Positions 25,281 to 35,361 of a stretch of 64,000 nucleotides of DNA are shown in pieces. This DNA comes from Labedella endophytica (GTDB lineage Bacteria > Actinomycetota > Actinomycetes > Actinomycetales > Microbacteriaceae). The stretch's first letter is position 1. Every line of letters begins with the position of its first letter. The notes beneath the pieces are model-generated. The model had not been told where the DNA came from, made no database searches, and saw nothing but the letters and a program-made list of their open reading frames with translations. The stretch covers positions 124,001 through 188,000 of the forward strand of contig NZ_RZGZ01000001.1 of the NCBI RefSeq assembly GCF_003990045.1, written 5' to 3'. The position numbers were made by a program, and so were the translations under genes.

Positions 25281-26248
25281 GAGGTCGCCTCCCGGCGCTG
25301 GATGCGGAGGTAGAAGAAGCCGAAGATCAGGGCGATCACGATGAGCAGGTTGCCGACGGCCGCAGCGGGGGAGAGGTCCGGCTGCCCCGTGCCGAAGGCC
25401 TCGCGGTACGACCAGATGGCGAGCGTCGTCGACGAGTTCGCCGGGCCTCCCGCCGTCATGATCCAGATGATGTCGACGACCTTGAGGGTGTACACGAGGC
25501 CGAGCAGCAGCGTGATGGCCGACACGGGCTTGAGCAGCGGGAACGTGATGCTCCAGAACTGCTTCCACGCTCCGGCTCCGTCGAGCGAGGCGGCCTCGTA
25601 GACGTCGATGGGGATGTTCTGCAGTCCCGAATAGAGGATCACGAGGTTGAAGGGGATGCCGAGCCAGATGTTCGCGATGATCACGGAGGTGAGCGCCGTC
25701 TCGGGCGAGGTCAGCCAGTTGATCTGCTCGCCGCCGAAGGCCACGATCACGGAGTTGACGATTCCGCTGTCGCTGTTGAGCATCCACGACCAGACGGAGG
25801 CCGAGACGATGAGGGGCAGCAACCACGGCACGAGGAAGAGCCCGCGCAGGAGCCCGGAGAGCGGGAAATTGTTGCGGAAGAACACGGCGAGGGCGAGCCC
25901 CAGCGCGTACTGGAAGACGAGGGAGAATGCGACGAACAGGGTCGTGTTGAGCAGCGCCTGCCCGAAGAGGGGGCTGCTGAGGACCGCGGCGTAGTTCTCG
26001 AAGCCGACGAATTCGGCGTTCCCCTGGACGAACGCGCGGATCGTGTAGTCGTGCACGCTGAGGTCGATGCTGCGGATGAGCGGGAACGCGTAGAACACGA
26101 GCAGGTAGGCGATGAGCGGCGCGGCGAAGGCGAAGGCGACCCACTTCGAGCCGAGGAGGCGCGAGGGCCTGCGCTTCCGCGGATCGGGCACGGTCACCGA
26201 GACGGTGTCGGTGCCCGGCGCCGGACGCCGTGTGAGTGAGGAGGTCAT
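25277..26248 (-). CDS. Sugar ABC transporter permease, MalF type
   Basis: 323 residues. A basic N-terminal extension precedes six helices, starting WVAFAFAAPLIAYLLVFYAF. The EAA loop is VYEAASLDGAGAWKQFWSIT. CUT1-family permease for oligosaccharides. 3' end overlaps the next gene by 4 bp. The gap to the upstream binding-protein gene holds a strong hairpin that likely lowers permease expression relative to the binding protein. Confidence 0.9.
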   Translation of the reverse strand: MTSSLTRRPAPGTDTVSVTVPDPRKRRPSRLLGSKWVAFAFAAPLIAYLLVFYAFPLIRSIDLSVHDYTIRAFVQGNAEFVGFENYAAVLSSPLFGQALLNTTLFVAFSLVFQYALGLALAVFFRNNFPLSGLLRGLFLVPWLLPLIVSASVWSWMLNSDSGIVNSVIVAFGGEQINWLTSPETALTSVIIANIWLGIPFNLVILYSGLQNIPIDVYEAASLDGAGAWKQFWSITFPLLKPVSAITLLLGLVYTLKVVDIIWIMTAGGPANSSTTLAIWSYREAFGTGQPDLSPAAAVGNLLIVIALIFGFFYLRIQRREATS

Positions 26249-26316
26249 GATGCCTTCGGTCCTGTCGGGTCAGTCGATGGGGGCTGGCGCGCTCGAGCGG
26301 CGCCGGCCCGGGTGGG

Positions 26317-26348
26317 CCCGGGGCGGGAGCGGCGGCTCCCGCCCCGGG
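26317..26348 (-). terminator. Intra-operon hairpin between binding protein and permease genes
   Basis: Perfect 14-bp stem CCCGGGGCGGGAGC / GCTCCCGCCCCGGG with loop GGCG. It lies 15 bp past the binding-protein stop codon. Hairpins here commonly stabilise or attenuate so the binding protein exceeds the permeases; inferred role. Confidence 0.6.
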
Positions 26349-26362
26349 GGCCTGGTGGCGGG

Positions 26363-27622
26363 CTACTCGCCGCCGGTCTCGGCGGCCGCGGCCTCCTGGG
26401 CGGCGTCGAGCGCGGCCTGGGGGTCTTCGACTCCCGACAGCGCGCTCTGGACCGCGGTCCACAGCTGCTCGGAGATCACCGGGTAGTCGGTGCCGAGGTT
26501 GTCGCTCGTGCGGCCCTTGGCCGCCTGGACGGCCTCGACCCACGTGTCGAGGTCGGGGTTCTCCTCGAGGAGCGCCTCCTGGCCGTCGGCGGTCGGCGGG
26601 ATGTAGTACGCGAACGTGTTCGCGGTCTCCACGAAGCCCTCCGGCGTCGTCATGCACTCGATGATCTGGACCGTGACGTCGTAGCGCTCGGTGTCCGACT
26701 GCACGGGCGCGATGATGAACTCACCGCCGGTAGGGGCCGGAGCCGCTCCGCCGTCCTTGGCCGGCAGCGTGATCACGCCGGTGGGGAAGTCGGCCTCCGC
26801 GGCGCTGTTGACCTGCCACGTGCCGTTCTCCGCGAAAGCGAACTCGCCGGTGAGGAATTCCTCCCAGACGGTGTTCTGCGAGTTCGTGATCACCGAGTTG
26901 GGGGCGTAGCCGGCATCGAGCCAGCCCTTCCACAGCTCGAGCGCCTCGACGGCCTCGGGGGAGTTCAACTCGCTGAGCTCGGCACCCGCGCCCCAGAACC
27001 ACGGGAGGAACTGGAAGGAGCCCTCCTCGGTGTTGAGGGCCGAGAACGTGATGCCGTTCTTGCCCGTACCGCTGATGGCGGCGAGGGCGGCGTCCATGCT
27101 CTCCCAGTCGGTGATCGACGCGGGATCGACGCCGGCCTCGGTGAGGATGTCCTCGTTGTAGTAGAGCGCGAGGGTGTTCGCGCCCACGGGGATGCCGTAG
27201 GTCTCGCCGTCGAGCTCGCCGGCGGCGAGGAGGTTCTCGTCCACGGCGGACACGTCGAGGCCGAGTTCGTCGACCGTCGAGACCATGCCGGTCTCAGCGA
27301 GGGTCGAGACGGCCGGGTTGTCGAGCAGGATCACGTCGGGGGAGTTGTTCTCCTGCGCGGCGAGGAGCGCCTGGTTGGTGAGCGCCGTGGTGTCGTAGGC
27401 GGTGCGCTCGATCGTCACGCCCGCGTCGTCGCCGCACGCCTGCACGCGGTTGGCCCAGTCGGAGCCCTCCTCGTGCTGGGGGTACGGGTCCCACCAGGTG
27501 TAGGTGCCGGACGCGGCGTCTCCGTCGCCTCCGTCGCTTCCGCTCGAGCAACCGGCGAGAGCTCCGACGGCGAGGGCCGTCGTGGCGAGTGCCAGTGGCA
27601 CATGCAGCTTCTTTGCAATCAT
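26363..27622 (-). CDS. Sugar ABC transporter substrate-binding lipoprotein (CUT1)
   Basis: 419 residues. Lipoprotein signal with lipobox LAGC (Cys24), then a Ser/Gly/Asp linker. The mature part is a type 2 periplasmic-binding fold (YTWWDPYPQHEEGSDWANRV, TYGIPVGANTLALYYNEDIL). AAGGAG lies 6 nt before the ATG. It is anchored outside the membrane and captures the oligosaccharide released by the anchored glycosidase. Ligand inferred from the neighbouring GH127 as arabinofuranose-containing. 118 bp downstream of lacI. Confidence 0.88.
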   Translation of the reverse strand: MIAKKLHVPLALATTALAVGALAGCSSGSDGGDGDAASGTYTWWDPYPQHEEGSDWANRVQACGDDAGVTIERTAYDTTALTNQALLAAQENNSPDVILLDNPAVSTLAETGMVSTVDELGLDVSAVDENLLAAGELDGETYGIPVGANTLALYYNEDILTEAGVDPASITDWESMDAALAAISGTGKNGITFSALNTEEGSFQFLPWFWGAGAELSELNSPEAVEALELWKGWLDAGYAPNSVITNSQNTVWEEFLTGEFAFAENGTWQVNSAAEADFPTGVITLPAKDGGAAPAPTGGEFIIAPVQSDTERYDVTVQIIECMTTPEGFVETANTFAYYIPPTADGQEALLEENPDLDTWVEAVQAAKGRTSDNLGTDYPVISEQLWTAVQSALSGVEDPQAALDAAQEAAAAETGGE

Positions 27623-27740
27623 GTGTTTCTCCTTCGTGGTGCGAGGGTCGGCGGGTGACCGATTCCTCCGGGGGTCTGTGCGGTGGTGTGGTGCGGGTGG
27701 TGGTCGGTGAGGTCGAGGGCTCCGTGGGGTCGGGGCGGGG

Positions 27741-28757
27741 TCAGGGGCGCGGGGCGGCGATGCTGCCCCGGTCGTGGAGCACGGGTGCGATGAGCTCGAG
27801 GTGTGCCGGAGCGTCGTCCGCGCGGTTCTCGATGCGCTGGACGAGCTGCTCCACGGCGCGCCGGCCGAGTTCGTCCGCCGCGCTGTCCACAGCCGAGAAC
27901 GGCAGCGAGAAGGTACGGGCGAAGTCGTCCGAGTAGCGGCCGATGACGGAGAGGTCGTCCGGGGCGGTCATGCCGCGTGCGGCGAGGACGCTCGGGAGGG
28001 CGGCGGCCGCGGCCTCGTTGTTGAGGAGCAGGCCGGTGGCGGTGGGGTGCGTGTCGAGGATGCGGTGCAGGTCGGCGCCGATCGCCGGCTGGCTCGACGA
28101 TCCGAAGTAGGTGTGGAGCGAGACGCCGAGCTCGTCCGCGCGACGGCGGGCGCCGTCGGCGAGGCGCCAGACGTACGCGCCGCCGCGCTCGACGACGTGC
28201 TCCGGCTGCGAGACGAGCACGATCTCGCGGTGTCCGAGGCCGTGGAGGGTGTCGATCATGAACGAGCCCGTCGCGTCGAAGTCGAGGTCGAAGACGTCGA
28301 GGCCGTCGGGCTCTCCTGGCAGTCCCACGAGGGCCCCTGGCTGGGGCGCCGCGCGGAGGACGGGGAGGCGGGTGTCGCGTTCGGCGACGTTGAGGAGCAC
28401 GAAGCCATCGACCATCCGGGAGTCGGAGATGCGCTTGAGGGCTGCCGCCCCGTCGTCCTCGGAGACGAGCAGGGTGTCGTAGCCGAGCTCGCGGGCACGG
28501 TTCGAGACCCCGAGGATGTACTGGAGCATGGCGGGAGCGAACTCGTCGGAGAGGAAGCGACCGAGCAGGGCGAGTACCCGGGTCTGCGAGGTGGCGAGGG
28601 CGCGAGCGCCGGCATTGGGCGTGTAGCCGAGGCTCTCGACGGCCTGCAGTACCTTCAGGCGAACCTCCGGGGAGATGGTCCGCTTCCCGGAGAGCGCGTA
28701 GGACGCGGTGCTGCGCGATACGCCCGCTGCGCTGGCGACGTCGCCGATGGTGACCAT
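27741..28757 (-). CDS. LacI family repressor of the glycan operon
   Basis: 338 residues. N-terminal HTH VTIGDVASAAGVSRSTASYA and hinge helix NAGARALATSQTRVLALLG, followed by a sugar-binding domain. First gene of the cluster. The region just upstream has tandem palindromes (28823-28851), so it most likely represses itself and the downstream transport and hydrolase genes until the released sugar binds. There is no strong ribosome site. Inducer unknown, probably an arabinoside. Confidence 0.88.
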   Translation of the reverse strand: MVTIGDVASAAGVSRSTASYALSGKRTISPEVRLKVLQAVESLGYTPNAGARALATSQTRVLALLGRFLSDEFAPAMLQYILGVSNRARELGYDTLLVSEDDGAAALKRISDSRMVDGFVLLNVAERDTRLPVLRAAPQPGALVGLPGEPDGLDVFDLDFDATGSFMIDTLHGLGHREIVLVSQPEHVVERGGAYVWRLADGARRRADELGVSLHTYFGSSSQPAIGADLHRILDTHPTATGLLLNNEAAAAALPSVLAARGMTAPDDLSVIGRYSDDFARTFSLPFSAVDSAADELGRRAVEQLVQRIENRADDAPAHLELIAPVLHDRGSIAAPRP

Positions 28758-28822
28758 GGAAGCCTCGTTGCTCGAAGGTTGTGTGTGTCGTTCTGGTGTC
28801 GAACCGGTCGTCGACCGAAGTG

Positions 28823-28851
28823 TCGAACCGGTTCGATTCGAACCGGTTCGA
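28823..28851. promoter_or_regulatory. Tandem LacI operators
   Basis: Two identical perfect 14-bp palindromes TCGAACCGGTTCGA at 28823-28836 and 28838-28851, their starts 15 bp apart. A degraded third half-site, TCGAACCGGT, lies at 28799-28808. CpG-centred symmetry is typical of LacI-family sites. Confidence 0.7.
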
Positions 28852-28905
28852 TGCTACGTCGAACTCCCCCCGTCGCGCAACCACGAACTTCCGCTCCGCA
28901 CCCTC

Positions 28906-28967
28906 CGTGAGGTATCGCAATCTGTTGCCTGCACGGCAGTCTTGCCAGCAGAATGCGACACCTCACG
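28906..28967. repeat. Family A palindromic repeat, copy 2 (62 bp)
   Basis: Arms CGTGAGGTATCGCAATCTG and CAGAATGCGACACCTCACG with several mismatches; the most diverged copy. It ends 6 bp before the 3' end of the SDR gene at 28974. Confidence 0.85.
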
Positions 28968-28973
28968 GAGTTC

Positions 28974-29903
28974 TCAGACGGCGAAGCGGGCGCCGACGAG
29001 GCGCTCGGACTCGTCCCAGAGGCGGCGGGCGGCATCCATGTCGCGCAGCGGCGCCCAGAATTCCCGTTCGACCGGGGCGCCGCCGATCACGCGCTTCGGT
29101 CCGAAGAACTGGTCGCCGCGGGAGGCCGGACCGGTCGCGGCGAGGAGCGCGGGGAGGGCGGCCGTCTGCGGCGTTCCCGCGACGCCGAGGCGGGAGAGGA
29201 CGCGGATGACCCGAACCCCGGTCGTGTCACGCTGCCGCCCCAAGCCCGGTTGGGCGGCGAGCAGGTTGGTGGGGGAGACGCCCGGGTGCGACAGGTTGCT
29301 CGAGATGCCCCAGCCCTCGGCGCGGCTGCGTGCGTCGAGTTCGCGGGCGAAGAGTCCGACGGCGATCTTCGACTGGGAGTACGCCTTCATGACGTCGTAC
29401 GAGCGCTCCCAATCGAGGTCGCCCCAGTTCATCTCGCCGCTGCGGGCGGCGACACTCGACTGGTGGGTCACGCGTGCCGCTCCCTCGCGGAGCAGCGGGA
29501 GCAGGCCGAGGGTGAGGGCGACGTGCCCGAGGTGGTTCGTGCCGAACTGCAGCTCGAAGCCGTCGGAGGTGGTCTGGCGCGTCGGCGGGGTCATCACTCC
29601 GGCGTTGTTGACGAGGAGATGGATCGGTCGGCCCTCGGAGCGCAGTCCGTCCGTGAGGGCGGCGATCGAGTCGAGGGACGAGAGGTCGAGGGCCGGGGAC
29701 GAGATCCGGGAGCCGGCGACGCGGTCACGGATGCGCTGCGCCGCGGCCTCGCCCTTCGCCGACGAGCGGACCGGCATCACGAGTTCCGCACCCGCCTCGA
29801 CGAGTCGGGTCGCGATGACATGTCCGATCCCGTCGCTCGCCCCCGTCACGACGGCGAGCTTCCCGGTGAGATCGGGGATGGTGATGTCGATGGTGCGAGG
29901 CAT
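28974..29903 (-). CDS. Short-chain dehydrogenase/reductase
   Basis: 309 residues. NAD(P) motif [20 protein letters not shown], structural NNAG, catalytic Ser in [12 protein letters not shown] and the Tyr-x3-Lys in [12 protein letters not shown]. The length and the insert after Tyr resemble retinol-dehydrogenase/WW-domain-oxidoreductase-like SDRs. CAGGAG lies 7 nt upstream. The XRE/MmyB regulator 127 bp upstream on the same strand likely controls it. Substrate unknown. Confidence 0.85.
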   Translation of the reverse strand: MPRTIDITIPDLTGKLAVVTGASDGIGHVIATRLVEAGAELVMPVRSSAKGEAAAQRIRDRVAGSRISSPALDLSSLDSIAALTDGLRSEGRPIHLLVNNAGVMTPPTRQTTSDGFELQFGTNHLGHVALTLGLLPLLREGAARVTHQSSVAARSGEMNWGDLDWERSYDVMKAYSQSKIAVGLFARELDARSRAEGWGISSNLSHPGVSPTNLLAAQPGLGRQRDTTGVRVIRVLSRLGVAGTPQTAALPALLAATGPASRGDQFFGPKRVIGGAPVEREFWAPLRDMDAARRLWDESERLVGARFAV

Positions 29904-30030
29904 GAGGTCTCCTGTCGCTGTGCGACCGTCGGCCGCTCGGTGGGTGTGAGACCCATGTTCCGCGTGTCCGCGATCCGTATTCAGGGCCTGACGATCCACC
30001 GTTGGGCAGGCCACCCCTCGCGGGGAACGG

Positions 30031-30873
30031 TCAGAGGGCCAGGGACTGCGTCCCGATGACGGCGAGCAACTGCAGCTTCTCCGCGCTCTCGCTGCCGGGC
30101 ACCGCGGTGTAGACGAGCAGGCGGTGCGACTGCTCCGGGTCGAGCAGCGTCTGACATTCCAGCTCCAGCGACCCGACCTCCGGGTGTCGGAACCGCTTGA
30201 TCTCCGGCGGACGGACGCCCGCCTGGTGCTCGTTCCAGAGCGAGCGGAAGCCCTCGTCCTCCTCCACGAGGAGCGATGCGAGTCGCGCCGCGCGCGAATC
30301 CGGTCCCCGCATCGTGACGATCTCCCGGAGCCCGCCGGCATACACGCGGGAGAGGAGGTCGCGCTCGTCGGCGGGATAGGCCTCGCGCAGTGCGGGCTCG
30401 GTGAACCACCGGTAGCCGAGGCTGCGAGAGGGCCCGGTGCGCTCCGACGCATCCCCGAGGAGGGCGGTACCGAGTCGCGTCTGCCGGAGAGTCTCGCCGA
30501 GCTCCGTGACGATCTCGGCCGGGGTGTCCTCGAGCCGGTCGAGGATGCGGAGGAGTCCGGGGCTCACGTGATCGCTCGCGGCCCCGCGCGGCGGCGGATT
30601 GTGACCGGCCAGGCGGAACACGTGGTCGCGCTCGCCGAGGGAGAGGTGCAGTCCCTGCGTGATGGACGCGATCATCTGCTCCGATGGGTGCGGCCCGGTG
30701 CCGCGTTCGAGGCGTGCGTAGTAGTCGGTGGACATGTGGCAGAGTGCCGCGACCTCCTCGCGGCGGAGCCCGCTCGTGCGCCGACGCGGTCCTCGCGAGA
30801 GGCCCACGTCCTCCGGCTGCAGGGATTCCCGACGGTGTCGCAGGAACGTCGCCAGTCCGTCGCGGTCGATCAT
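30031..30873 (-). CDS. XRE family regulator with MmyB-like ligand domain
   Basis: 280 residues. HTH at ~10-70 ([20 protein letters not shown] then [10 protein letters not shown]), followed by an MmyB-like sensor domain from ~105 on ([38 protein letters not shown]). In actinobacteria these regulators usually sit beside an SDR gene and control it, as here. The SDR is downstream on the same strand with a 127-bp gap. Ligand unknown; fatty-acid-like ligands have been suggested for the MmyB fold. Confidence 0.85.
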   Translation of the reverse strand: MIDRDGLATFLRHRRESLQPEDVGLSRGPRRRTSGLRREEVAALCHMSTDYYARLERGTGPHPSEQMIASITQGLHLSLGERDHVFRLAGHNPPPRGAASDHVSPGLLRILDRLEDTPAEIVTELGETLRQTRLGTALLGDASERTGPSRSLGYRWFTEPALREAYPADERDLLSRVYAGGLREIVTMRGPDSRAARLASLLVEEDEGFRSLWNEHQAGVRPPEIKRFRHPEVGSLELECQTLLDPEQSHRLLVYTAVPGSESAEKLQLLAVIGTQSLAL

Positions 30874-31301
30874 GCGTCCCCCTCGTCCGACCGCGCGCTG
30901 CGGTCCCCATCTGTTCCTCCCCTGTTCCTACCCCCGTTCTCCCCCGGAAACCAGGACCCGCCGATCCACCCCTCACACACCCCTCATCCATTCCCCGCCC
31001 TCACCCCCCCACTCCACCTCCCGCTCCGAGCGGTCGTCGCGCGCTGCAGCGCTCACCAAAACCTGTAGCGCGACGCGCAAGACCTGTGGTGCCGAGCGGG
31101 ACCGGGGCTACGCGGATCGAGGCGGAGAAGGGCGGGGAGTCCCGCGCGTATCGATGCCGTTAGGGTTCCGGGCGGCGGCGTGAGGATTCCGTTAGGACCG
31201 CGATCCGGGGTCGGGCACGGGTGTCTACTCGGTTGCTGTGCCCCCGTCGGGGCGCCCGCATCCCTAGCAGGATGCGCCTACCGCCTCCAGAAGGAGCAAC
31301 C
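30874..31301. other. Intergenic region upstream of kdp: C-rich tract and regulatory hairpin
   Basis: 428 bp without a gene. About 30895-31025 is strongly C/T-rich on the plus strand, with runs of five to seven C. 31042-31098 holds a half copy of repeat family D. 31257-31276 holds the perfect inverted repeat CGCATCC-CTAGCA-GGATGCG, 15 bp before the ribosome site of the first kdp peptide, which may be an operator or leader hairpin for kdp. No coding frame is convincing. Confidence 0.5.
31042..31098. repeat. Family D repeat, half copy
   Basis: GCTGCAGCGCTCACCAAAAC followed by CTGTAGCGCGACGCGCAAGA aligns with the right half of the copy at 44060-44128. The left arm is missing. Confidence 0.5.
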
Positions 31302-31385
31302 GTGCTCGACATCGCGTACGTGCTCGGCATCATCGCCGTGTTCGTCCTCGTCGGCCTCGTCGGACGGGGGGTCGAGAAGCTGTGA
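31302..31385 (+). CDS. KdpF-like membrane micropeptide upstream of kdpF
   Basis: 27 residues: a single hydrophobic helix ([19 protein letters not shown]) ending GRGVEKL. GTG start with a perfect AAGGAG 5 nt upstream. Its stop overlaps the next GTG as GTGA. Similar peptides ending in GVEKL precede kdpF in other actinobacteria (recollection, not searched). Probably a second small subunit or a stabiliser of the Kdp complex. Confidence 0.65.
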   Translation: MLDIAYVLGIIAVFVLVGLVGRGVEKL

Positions 31386-31471
31386 TCGTCTTCTCCCTCG
31401 TCGCCGCCGGCCTCGGAATCGCCGCCATCGTGTACCTCGTGTACGCCCTCGTGAAGCCGGAGCGATTCTGA
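31382..31471 (+). CDS. kdpF: KdpF, small subunit of K+-transporting ATPase
   Basis: 29 residues, one membrane helix, with the KdpF C-terminal signature [15 protein letters not shown] start overlapping the stop of the preceding peptide. KdpF stabilises the KdpABC complex in Escherichia coli. The kdpA ATG follows 2 nt after the stop. Confidence 0.85.
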   Translation: MIVFSLVAAGLGIAAIVYLVYALVKPERF

Positions 31472-31473
31472 CG

Positions 31474-33147
31474 ATGGATGTGCTCTCCTCCGTGCTGCAG
31501 TTCGGCACCCTGGCCCTCATCCTCGCGCTCCTCCACCGCCCGCTCGGCGACTACATGGCGCACATCTACACCTCGACGAAGGACCTGCGCGTCGAACGCG
31601 GCTTCTACCGCCTCATCGGGGTGGACGCGCGAACCGAGCAGACCTGGCAGTCGTACCTGCGCAGCGTGCTCTGGTTCTCCGCCGTCGGACTCCTGCTGCT
31701 GTACCTCCTCCAGCGCGCGCAGGCGATCCTCCCGTTCGCGCTCGGGCTCCCCGCCGTGCCGGAGGGCCTGTCGTTCAACACGGCGGCCTCGTTCGTCGCG
31801 AACACCAACTGGCAGTCGTACTCGCCCGAGCTCACGATGGGCTACACGGTGCAGGCCGCCGGCCTCGCGGTGCAGAACTTCGTCTCGGCCGCCGTCGGTC
31901 TCGCCGTCGCCGTCGCCCTCGTGCGCGGCTTCGCCCGGAGCCGGACGGGCACGCTCGGCAACTTCTGGGTGGACCTCACGCGCGGAACGCTGCGCCTGCT
32001 CCTCCCCATGGCCGTCGTCGCAGGCGTCGTCCTCATGGTGGGCGGGGTCATCCAGAACCTGAACGGCTTCACCGAGGTCACGACCCTCTCGGGTGCGACG
32101 CAGACCATCCCGGGCGGACCGGTCGCGTCGCAAGAGGCGATCAAGAACCTCGGAACGAACGGCGGTGGCTTCTTCAACGTCAACGCCGCCCACCCGTTCG
32201 AGAACCCGACGGCGTGGACGAGCCTCTTCCAGGTCGTGCTCATGCTCATGATCCCGTTCTCGCTCCCGCGCACCTTCGGCCGCATGGTCGGCGACAAGCG
32301 CCAGGGCTACGCGATCCTCTCCGTCATGTCGTTCTTCTACGTCGCGTCGCTCACGATCCTCACGCTGCTCGAACGCGCCGGCGCGGGCACGGCCCCGCAG
32401 CTCGCCGGCGGGGCGATGGAGGGCAAGGAGGTGCGTTTCGGCGTCTTCGGCTCGACGCTCTTCGGCACCTCGAGCACCCTCACGTCGACGGGCGCGGTGA
32501 ACTCGATGCACGACTCGTACACGGCGGTGGGCGGCATGATGCCGATGCTCAACATGATGCTCGGCGAGATCGCCCCCGGCGGTGTCGGGGCCGGCCTCTA
32601 CGGCATCCTGATCCTCGCCATCATCGCCGTCTTCGTCGCAGGGCTCCTCGTGGGGCGCACCCCCGAGTACCTCGGGAAGAAGATCGGCCCGACCCAGATC
32701 AAGCTCGCGAGCCTGTACATCCTCGTGATGCCGACACTCGTGCTCGTGGGCACGGCCCTGAGCTTCGCGATCCCCGGCATCCGAGACGACGTCGAATCGA
32801 CCTCCATCTGGAATCCCGGCAACCACGGGCTCTCGGAGGTGCTCTACGCGTTCACCTCGGCGGCGAACAACAACGGTTCGGCCTTCGCCGGGCTCACGGC
32901 GAACACCCCGTGGTTCAACACCGCGCTCGGTGTCGTGATCCTCCTCGGTCGCTTCCTCCCGATGGCCTTCGTCCTCGCCCTCGCGGGGTCGCTCGCCGCG
33001 CAGGACACGGTCCCGGCCACGAGCGGCACCCTGCCGACCCACCGGCCGCTCTTCGTCGGCCTCCTCATCGGTGTGACGGTCATCGTGACCGCGCTCACCT
33101 TCTTCCCCGTGCTCGCGCTCGGCCCCCTCGCAGAAGGACTGCTCTAG
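31474..33147 (+). CDS. kdpA: KdpA, potassium-binding channel subunit
   Basis: 557 residues, full length, about ten membrane helices. The selectivity-filter-like loops of the SKT superfamily are visible, for example [19 protein letters not shown] and [17 protein letters not shown]. Forms the K+ entry path of the high-affinity Kdp pump. ATG at 31474 is the start because it immediately follows kdpF and matches the family N-terminus ([15 protein letters not shown]). Confidence 0.95.
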   Translation: MDVLSSVLQFGTLALILALLHRPLGDYMAHIYTSTKDLRVERGFYRLIGVDARTEQTWQSYLRSVLWFSAVGLLLLYLLQRAQAILPFALGLPAVPEGLSFNTAASFVANTNWQSYSPELTMGYTVQAAGLAVQNFVSAAVGLAVAVALVRGFARSRTGTLGNFWVDLTRGTLRLLLPMAVVAGVVLMVGGVIQNLNGFTEVTTLSGATQTIPGGPVASQEAIKNLGTNGGGFFNVNAAHPFENPTAWTSLFQVVLMLMIPFSLPRTFGRMVGDKRQGYAILSVMSFFYVASLTILTLLERAGAGTAPQLAGGAMEGKEVRFGVFGSTLFGTSSTLTSTGAVNSMHDSYTAVGGMMPMLNMMLGEIAPGGVGAGLYGILILAIIAVFVAGLLVGRTPEYLGKKIGPTQIKLASLYILVMPTLVLVGTALSFAIPGIRDDVESTSIWNPGNHGLSEVLYAFTSAANNNGSAFAGLTANTPWFNTALGVVILLGRFLPMAFVLALAGSLAAQDTVPATSGTLPTHRPLFVGLLIGVTVIVTALTFFPVLALGPLAEGLL

Positions 33148-33150
33148 ACC

Positions 33151-35325
33151 ATGACCACAACGACCGCACCCACGTCTCCCCGGGAGCCGGACGAACAGGA
33201 GACGGGCCAACAGGAGAAGGCGCAGCGTCCCACGGGCGCGTTCAGCGTCGCGACCCTCATCCAGGCCGTCCCGGGCGCCGCGAAGAAGCTCGATCCTCGA
33301 TCGATGTGGCGGAACCCCGTCATGTTCATCGTCGAGGTCGGGGCCGTGCTCACGACCGCGATAGCGATCGCGGAACCCTTCCTGGGCGGCCCCGAGTCGT
33401 CCGGTGGTTCCGAGATCCCCGCCACGTTCACGTGGGGCATCGCCGTGTGGCTCTGGCTCACGGTGCTCTTCGCGAACCTCGCGGAGTCCGTCGCGGAGGG
33501 GCGGGGCAAGGCGCAGGCCGACAGCCTGCGCAAGACCCGCACGAGCACGACGGCCAGCCGGGTGGCGGATTATCAGGCCGCCGCGGACCCGTCAGCCGAG
33601 GCCGCGCAGATCGTCGAGCTGTCCTCCGCCGACCTCGCGATGGGAGACGTCGTCGTGGTCGCCGCCGGTGAGCTCGTACCGGGTGACGGCGACATCGTGT
33701 GGGGCATCGCCTCGATCGACGAATCCGCCATCACGGGCGAGTCCGCCCCCGTCGTCCGCGAGTCCGGCGGCGACCGCAGCGCCGTGACGGGAGGCACGCG
33801 CGTGCTGTCCGACCGGATCGTCGTGCGGATCACGTCGCAGCCCGGCGAGACGTTCGTCGACCGCATGATCGGCCTCGTCGAGGGTGCGTCGCGTCAGAAG
33901 ACGCCCAACGAGATCGCCCTCAACGTGCTGCTCTCGAGCCTGTCGATCGTCTTCGTCGTGGTCACCCTCACGATCAACCCGATCGCCTCGTACGTGGGTG
34001 CCGCAGCGAGCGTGCCCGTGCTCATCGCGCTCCTCGTCTGCCTCATCCCCACGACGATCGGCGCCCTGCTCTCCGCGATCGGCATCGCCGGCATGGACCG
34101 ACTGGTGCAGCGCAACGTGCTCGCGATGTCGGGCCGGGCCGTCGAGGCCGCAGGAGACGTCACGACCCTGCTGCTCGACAAGACGGGCACCATCACCTAC
34201 GGCAACCGTCAGGCGGCGGACTTCGTCGCCGTGGGCGGGGCGGACGAGACGGAACTGATCCGCGCCGCGGCACTCTCGTCGCTCGCCGATCCCACCCCGG
34301 AGGGGAAGTCGATCGTCGACCTCGCGATCTCTCGCGGTGTGGACGTGGGAACGTCGGCCCCCGGCGAGATCGTCCCGTTCACGGCGCAGACGCGCATGTC
34401 GGGACTCGACGAGCCGGACGGCACCCGCATCCGGAAGGGTGCGTCGGCCGCGATGATCGCGTGGATCGCGGAGAGCGGCCGTGCGCCGAGCAGCGTGCTC
34501 GCCGATCTCGACGAGTGCGTGGAGCGCATCTCCCAGAGCGGCGGCACCCCGCTCGTCGTCGCGACGACCGCGCCGGACGGCGCCGGCCGGATCCTCGGCG
34601 TGGTGCACCTGAAGGACGTCGTCAAGGATGGACTGAAGGAACGCTTCGCCGAACTGCGGTCGATGGGCATCCGCACCGTCATGATCACGGGCGACAACCC
34701 GCTCACGGCGAAGGCGATCGCCGCGGAGGCCGGAGTCGACGACTTCCTCGCCGAGGCGACGCCCGAGGACAAGATGGAACTGATCAAGAAGGAGCAAGCG
34801 GGCGGCAACCTCGTCGCCATGACGGGCGACGGCACGAACGACGCCCCGGCCCTCGCGCAGGCCGACGTGGGGGTGGCGATGAACACGGGCACGTCGGCGG
34901 CGAAGGAGGCCGGCAACATGGTCGACCTCGACTCCGACCCGACGAAGCTCATCGACATCGTCGCGATCGGCAAGCAGCTGCTCATCACACGCGGCGCCCT
35001 CACGACGTTCTCGATCGCCAACGACATCGCGAAGTACTTCGCGATCATCCCGGCGATGTTCATCGGCGTGTTCCCCGGCCTCGGCGTGCTCAACATCATG
35101 GGCCTGCACTCCCCGGCCTCCGCTGTGCTCTCGGCGATCGTCTTCAACGCGATCGTGATCGTCGTGCTCATCCCGCTCGCCCTCCGGGGCGTGAGATACC
35201 GCCCGCTGAGCGCGTCGCGCGTGCTCGGGCGGAACCTGCTCGTCTACGGCCTCGGCGGCGTCATCGCCCCCTTCATCGGCATCAAGCTGATCGACCTCGT
35301 CGTCAGCCTCATCCCCGGATTCTGA
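33151..35325 (+). CDS. kdpB: KdpB, P-type ATPase subunit
   Basis: 724 residues. Phosphorylation site Asp343 in [12 protein letters not shown], actuator motif [10 protein letters not shown], hinge motif [20 protein letters not shown]. These are the complete set for a working P-type ATPase. The N-terminal ~40 residues are a Glu/Gln-rich extension not seen in the shortest homologues. Three bases separate it from kdpA. It couples ATP hydrolysis to K+ uptake with KdpA and KdpC at very low external K+. Confidence 0.95.
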   Translation: MTTTTAPTSPREPDEQETGQQEKAQRPTGAFSVATLIQAVPGAAKKLDPRSMWRNPVMFIVEVGAVLTTAIAIAEPFLGGPESSGGSEIPATFTWGIAVWLWLTVLFANLAESVAEGRGKAQADSLRKTRTSTTASRVADYQAAADPSAEAAQIVELSSADLAMGDVVVVAAGELVPGDGDIVWGIASIDESAITGESAPVVRESGGDRSAVTGGTRVLSDRIVVRITSQPGETFVDRMIGLVEGASRQKTPNEIALNVLLSSLSIVFVVVTLTINPIASYVGAAASVPVLIALLVCLIPTTIGALLSAIGIAGMDRLVQRNVLAMSGRAVEAAGDVTTLLLDKTGTITYGNRQAADFVAVGGADETELIRAAALSSLADPTPEGKSIVDLAISRGVDVGTSAPGEIVPFTAQTRMSGLDEPDGTRIRKGASAAMIAWIAESGRAPSSVLADLDECVERISQSGGTPLVVATTAPDGAGRILGVVHLKDVVKDGLKERFAELRSMGIRTVMITGDNPLTAKAIAAEAGVDDFLAEATPEDKMELIKKEQAGGNLVAMTGDGTNDAPALAQADVGVAMNTGTSAAKEAGNMVDLDSDPTKLIDIVAIGKQLLITRGALTTFSIANDIAKYFAIIPAMFIGVFPGLGVLNIMGLHSPASAVLSAIVFNAIVIVVLIPLALRGVRYRPLSASRVLGRNLLVYGLGGVIAPFIGIKLIDLVVSLIPGF

Positions 35326-35361
35326 TCCGGCAGCGACAGAACCAGAGAGAAGAGAAAGATC

